Below, one piece after another: positions 62,213 through 64,000 of a stretch of 64,000 bases of DNA; the stretch's first letter is position 1, and each line of letters begins with the position of its first letter. The translations under genes and the position numbers were made by a program. Below the pieces are notes generated by a model. It ran no database searches. It saw only the letters and a list, made by a program, of their open reading frames with translations, and had not been told where the DNA came from. Where the stretch lies: NCBI GenBank assembly GCA_944321345.1, contig CALUKY010000005.1:62001-126000 (forward strand), in the 5' to 3' direction. The DNA is from an uncultured Paraprevotella sp. (GTDB taxonomy: Bacteria > Bacteroidota > Bacteroidia > Bacteroidales > Bacteroidaceae).

Positions 62213-62815
62213 CTAAAGACGCTTAAGTGCCAGTTTGATTACCTGTTCCACAGGCAATTCCGGCTCTTCTTTAAGAATAGCACTGACCACTTTATGGGTC
62301 GGAGCCGGCGGAAAGCCTAACATTCCCAAAGCAGCCAGAGCCTCATCAAACACCTCTTTGTTCGGCGCTTCTTCCACTTTTTTACCGGGCAGTGCAGCCG
62401 GAGCTACTCCTTCCACAGCCACAATCTTGTCTTTCAGATCCACAATAATACGCTGTGCCGTTTTCAGTCCGATTCCTTTTACGGTTTTCAAGACTTTTTC
62501 ATTTCCGGTACTGATTACCTCATACAGTTCGGCCGGAGTCAAAGCAGACAGAATCATACGCGCCGTATTACCTCCGATACCCGACACACTGATTAGCTGC
62601 ACAAACAATTCGCGCTCCAGTTTTGTAGAAAATCCGAACAACTGATGCGCATCCTCACGGATGGCTTCATAAATCCACAATTTGATTTCCTGCTTACCCT
62701 GTATTTCAGAAAAAGTATTGAGTGAGATACTGATGCCATAGCCCACCCCCCGACAGTCTACCACCGCCAGCGTTGGGGTAACCTCTGCAAGTTCTCCTTT
62801 TATATATTCGATCAT
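62213..62815 (-). CDS. ruvA: Holliday junction branch migration protein RuvA
   Basis: RuvA binds four-way junctions and positions the RuvB motor. The 200 residues show the OB-like N-terminal domain ([28 protein letters not shown]), tandem helix-hairpin-helix motifs ([18 protein letters not shown], about 76-93, and [19 protein letters not shown], about 107-125) and the C-terminal RuvB-contact domain ([12 protein letters not shown]-like). ruvA upstream of sprA is a typical Bacteroidales arrangement. Confidence 0.96.
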   Translation of the reverse strand: MIEYIKGELAEVTPTLAVVDCRGVGYGISISLNTFSEIQGKQEIKLWIYEAIREDAHQLFGFSTKLERELFVQLISVSGIGGNTARMILSALTPAELYEVISTGNEKVLKTVKGIGLKTAQRIIVDLKDKIVAVEGVAPAALPGKKVEEAPNKEVFDEALAALGMLGFPPAPTHKVVSAILKEEPELPVEQVIKLALKRL

Positions 62816-62894
62816 AATCTTATCCGCTTTACTGATATATTATTTTGAAACGTATTTTCCCGTATAATATTGTGTCGCTCTATAAAATTAATGA

Positions 62895-62927
62895 AAAGCA
62901 AGCTCCGGTTCTTCAGGAACTTGCTTT
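62895..62927 (-). terminator. Weak terminator between the nucleotidyltransferase gene and ruvA
   Basis: AAAGCAAG (62895-62902) and CTTGCTTT (62920-62927) form an 8-bp stem; on the minus strand the following bases are only partly T-rich (TTTTCATTAATTTT). Read-through into ruvA is possible. Confidence 0.45.
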
Positions 62928-62949
62928 CCATGCATATCATTCTTCCACA

Positions 62950-64000
62950 TTACTTTTTGGGTTCCAATCCCAATTCCTTGGCCTTTTCCAGCATAAAGGC
63001 ATAAGCCGGATCATGCTCATTAGGTACCACGCCATCCAGAATAGCGTCTTTGATGGCACTCTTCAACAATCCGATTTCCCGACACGGTTGCAGGTCGAAC
63101 ACTTCCATGATCTCCTCTCCCGTTACCGGCGGCTGGAAATTACGGATGCGGTCACGCTCCTCCAGGTCCACCAGTTTGCGGCGCACCAGTTTGAAGTTAT
63201 CCAGGAAACGCTGTTTGCGTTGCACGTTACGCGAAGTGATATCCGCCTCACAAAGCATCATCAGATCCTCAATATCATCTCCCGCCTCAAAGAGCAGACG
63301 GCGCACCGCCGAGTCCGTCACCTCATCATCGGCAATGACAATAGGACGCATGTGCAGACTTACCAGTTTCTGCACATATTTCATTTTCTCATTCATCGGC
63401 AACTTCATTTTCCGGAAAATCTCCGGAACCATTTTTGCTCCGATAAAATTGTGATTTTTAAACGTCCACCCCACTCCCGGTTCATAACGTTTGGTGCGTG
63501 GCTTGCCGATATCGTGCAGCAGAGCGGCCCAACGAAGCCACAGATTATCGCTCACGGCCGCCAGATTATCGAGCACCTGCAACGTATGGTAGAAATTATC
63601 CTTGTGAGACTTGCCCTGAATCGTATCAACACCTTCCATAGCCGCCAGTTCCGGAAAAATCAAAGGCAACAGTCCGCATCGTTGCAACTCCACAAAGCCC
63701 TTTGAAGGCGTGCGCGTCATCATGATTTTATTCAGTTCGTCGGCAATACGTTCGCGCGAGATGATCTTGATACGTTCCTTATTCCGTTCCAGCGCCTCGA
63801 AAGTTTCGTCATCAATATAGAAATTCAGCTGAGTGGCAAAACGGACGCAACGCATCATGCGCAACGGATCATCACTGAACGTGATATCCGGGTCAAGAGG
63901 TGTCCGGATCAGACGGTCTTCCATATCCCACACCCCGTCAAACGGATCTACCAGTTCTCCGAAACGCTCCTGATTCAGGCATACGGCCAGCGCATTGATG
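62950..64000 (-). CDS. CCA-adding-type nucleotidyltransferase with HD domain (5' part cut)
   Basis: The protein adds or repairs the CCA end of tRNAs, or belongs to the related poly(A) polymerase branch. The visible 350 codons run in from the right window edge: INALAVCLN continues the nucleotidyltransferase head (the catalytic DxD region is outside), then LVDPFDGVWDMEDRLIRTPLDP, the neck ERIADELNKIM, and an HD-type phosphohydrolase domain with HDIGKPRTKRYE and HNFIGAKM. Length and domain order match the tRNA nucleotidyltransferase/HDIG family of Bacteroidota. Separate from ruvA by a weak terminator. Confidence 0.93.
   Translation of the reverse strand, partial: INALAVCLNQERFGELVDPFDGVWDMEDRLIRTPLDPDITFSDDPLRMMRCVRFATQLNFYIDDETFEALERNKERIKIISRERIADELNKIMMTRTPSKGFVELQRCGLLPLIFPELAAMEGVDTIQGKSHKDNFYHTLQVLDNLAAVSDNLWLRWAALLHDIGKPRTKRYEPGVGWTFKNHNFIGAKMVPEIFRKMKLPMNEKMKYVQKLVSLHMRPIVIADDEVTDSAVRRLLFEAGDDIEDLMMLCEADITSRNVQRKQRFLDNFKLVRRKLVDLEERDRIRNFQPPVTGEEIMEVFDLQPCREIGLLKSAIKDAILDGVVPNEHDPAYAFMLEKAKELGLEPKK

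Overview
The window comes from a Bacteroidales genome, probably Bacteroides, Phocaeicola or Parabacteroides. The evidence is the repeated Bacteroidota promoter form (TTTG, 19-21 nt, TAnnTTTG), a ruvA-sprA pair, an OstA-like/SurA-like envelope cluster and Bacteroides-type phage genes. Species cannot be fixed from the sequence.

Positions 1 to about 26,240 are the right-hand part of an integrated tailed phage; its left end lies outside the window. Rightward genes run: end of an unknown gene, small terminase candidates, large terminase, a low-GC accessory block (phosphoribosyltransferase, RadC/JAB protein, HicAB toxin-antitoxin, a membrane-anchored protein, a structured leader with four overlapping small genes), then portal, connector or tail genes, a modular tail fibre, a lysis cassette (holin candidates, GH24 lysozyme, a protein with unimolecular-spanin architecture), three small genes, tape measure and tail-tip genes. 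A tyrosine integrase on the minus strand abuts the 3' end of a tRNA-Met gene with initiator features, the likely attachment site. No major capsid protein was recognised; it may lie upstream.

The most unusual signals are in the phage gaps. Two compact leftward small-RNA genes, each with its own promoter and terminator, sit antisense to the late operons. One is three hairpins on an exact 30-nt period with an invariant 14-nt loop and compensating stem changes (15113-15208). The other is about 73 nt (18493-18565), and an 11-nt stretch of it is complementary to the leader of the gene at 8100. Three rightward phage genes share a promoter form: a GTCCT box, exactly 22 nt, then a TATTTTTG-like box. 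A leader at 6687-6916 can fold in competing ways, including pairing over a start codon. The hicAB promoter overlaps one of two identical operators spaced 42 bp apart.

From 26,241 to the end is host chromosome. After the tRNA come a TetR regulator, fabG and an RluA-type pseudouridine synthase, converging on a leftward block: recQ, guaB, two PpiC/SurA-like isomerases, an OstA-like protein, a small membrane protein and mutL. Next come tig, clpP and clpX (leftward), lptB (leftward) diverging from mlaE-mlaF, and a surface-glycan region: three rightward glycosyltransferase genes (two of them tandem duplicates) facing leftward genes for a lipid A acyltransferase, a Stealth phosphotransferase, a GT92 enzyme, a fucosyltransferase-like protein, an FrhB-type iron-sulfur protein and a polysaccharide pyruvyl transferase. 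The window closes with the giant sprA, ruvA and a CCA-adding-type nucleotidyltransferase cut by the window end. Most of the host block serves envelope building (LPS transport, core glycan, outer-membrane folding) and protein or DNA quality control.
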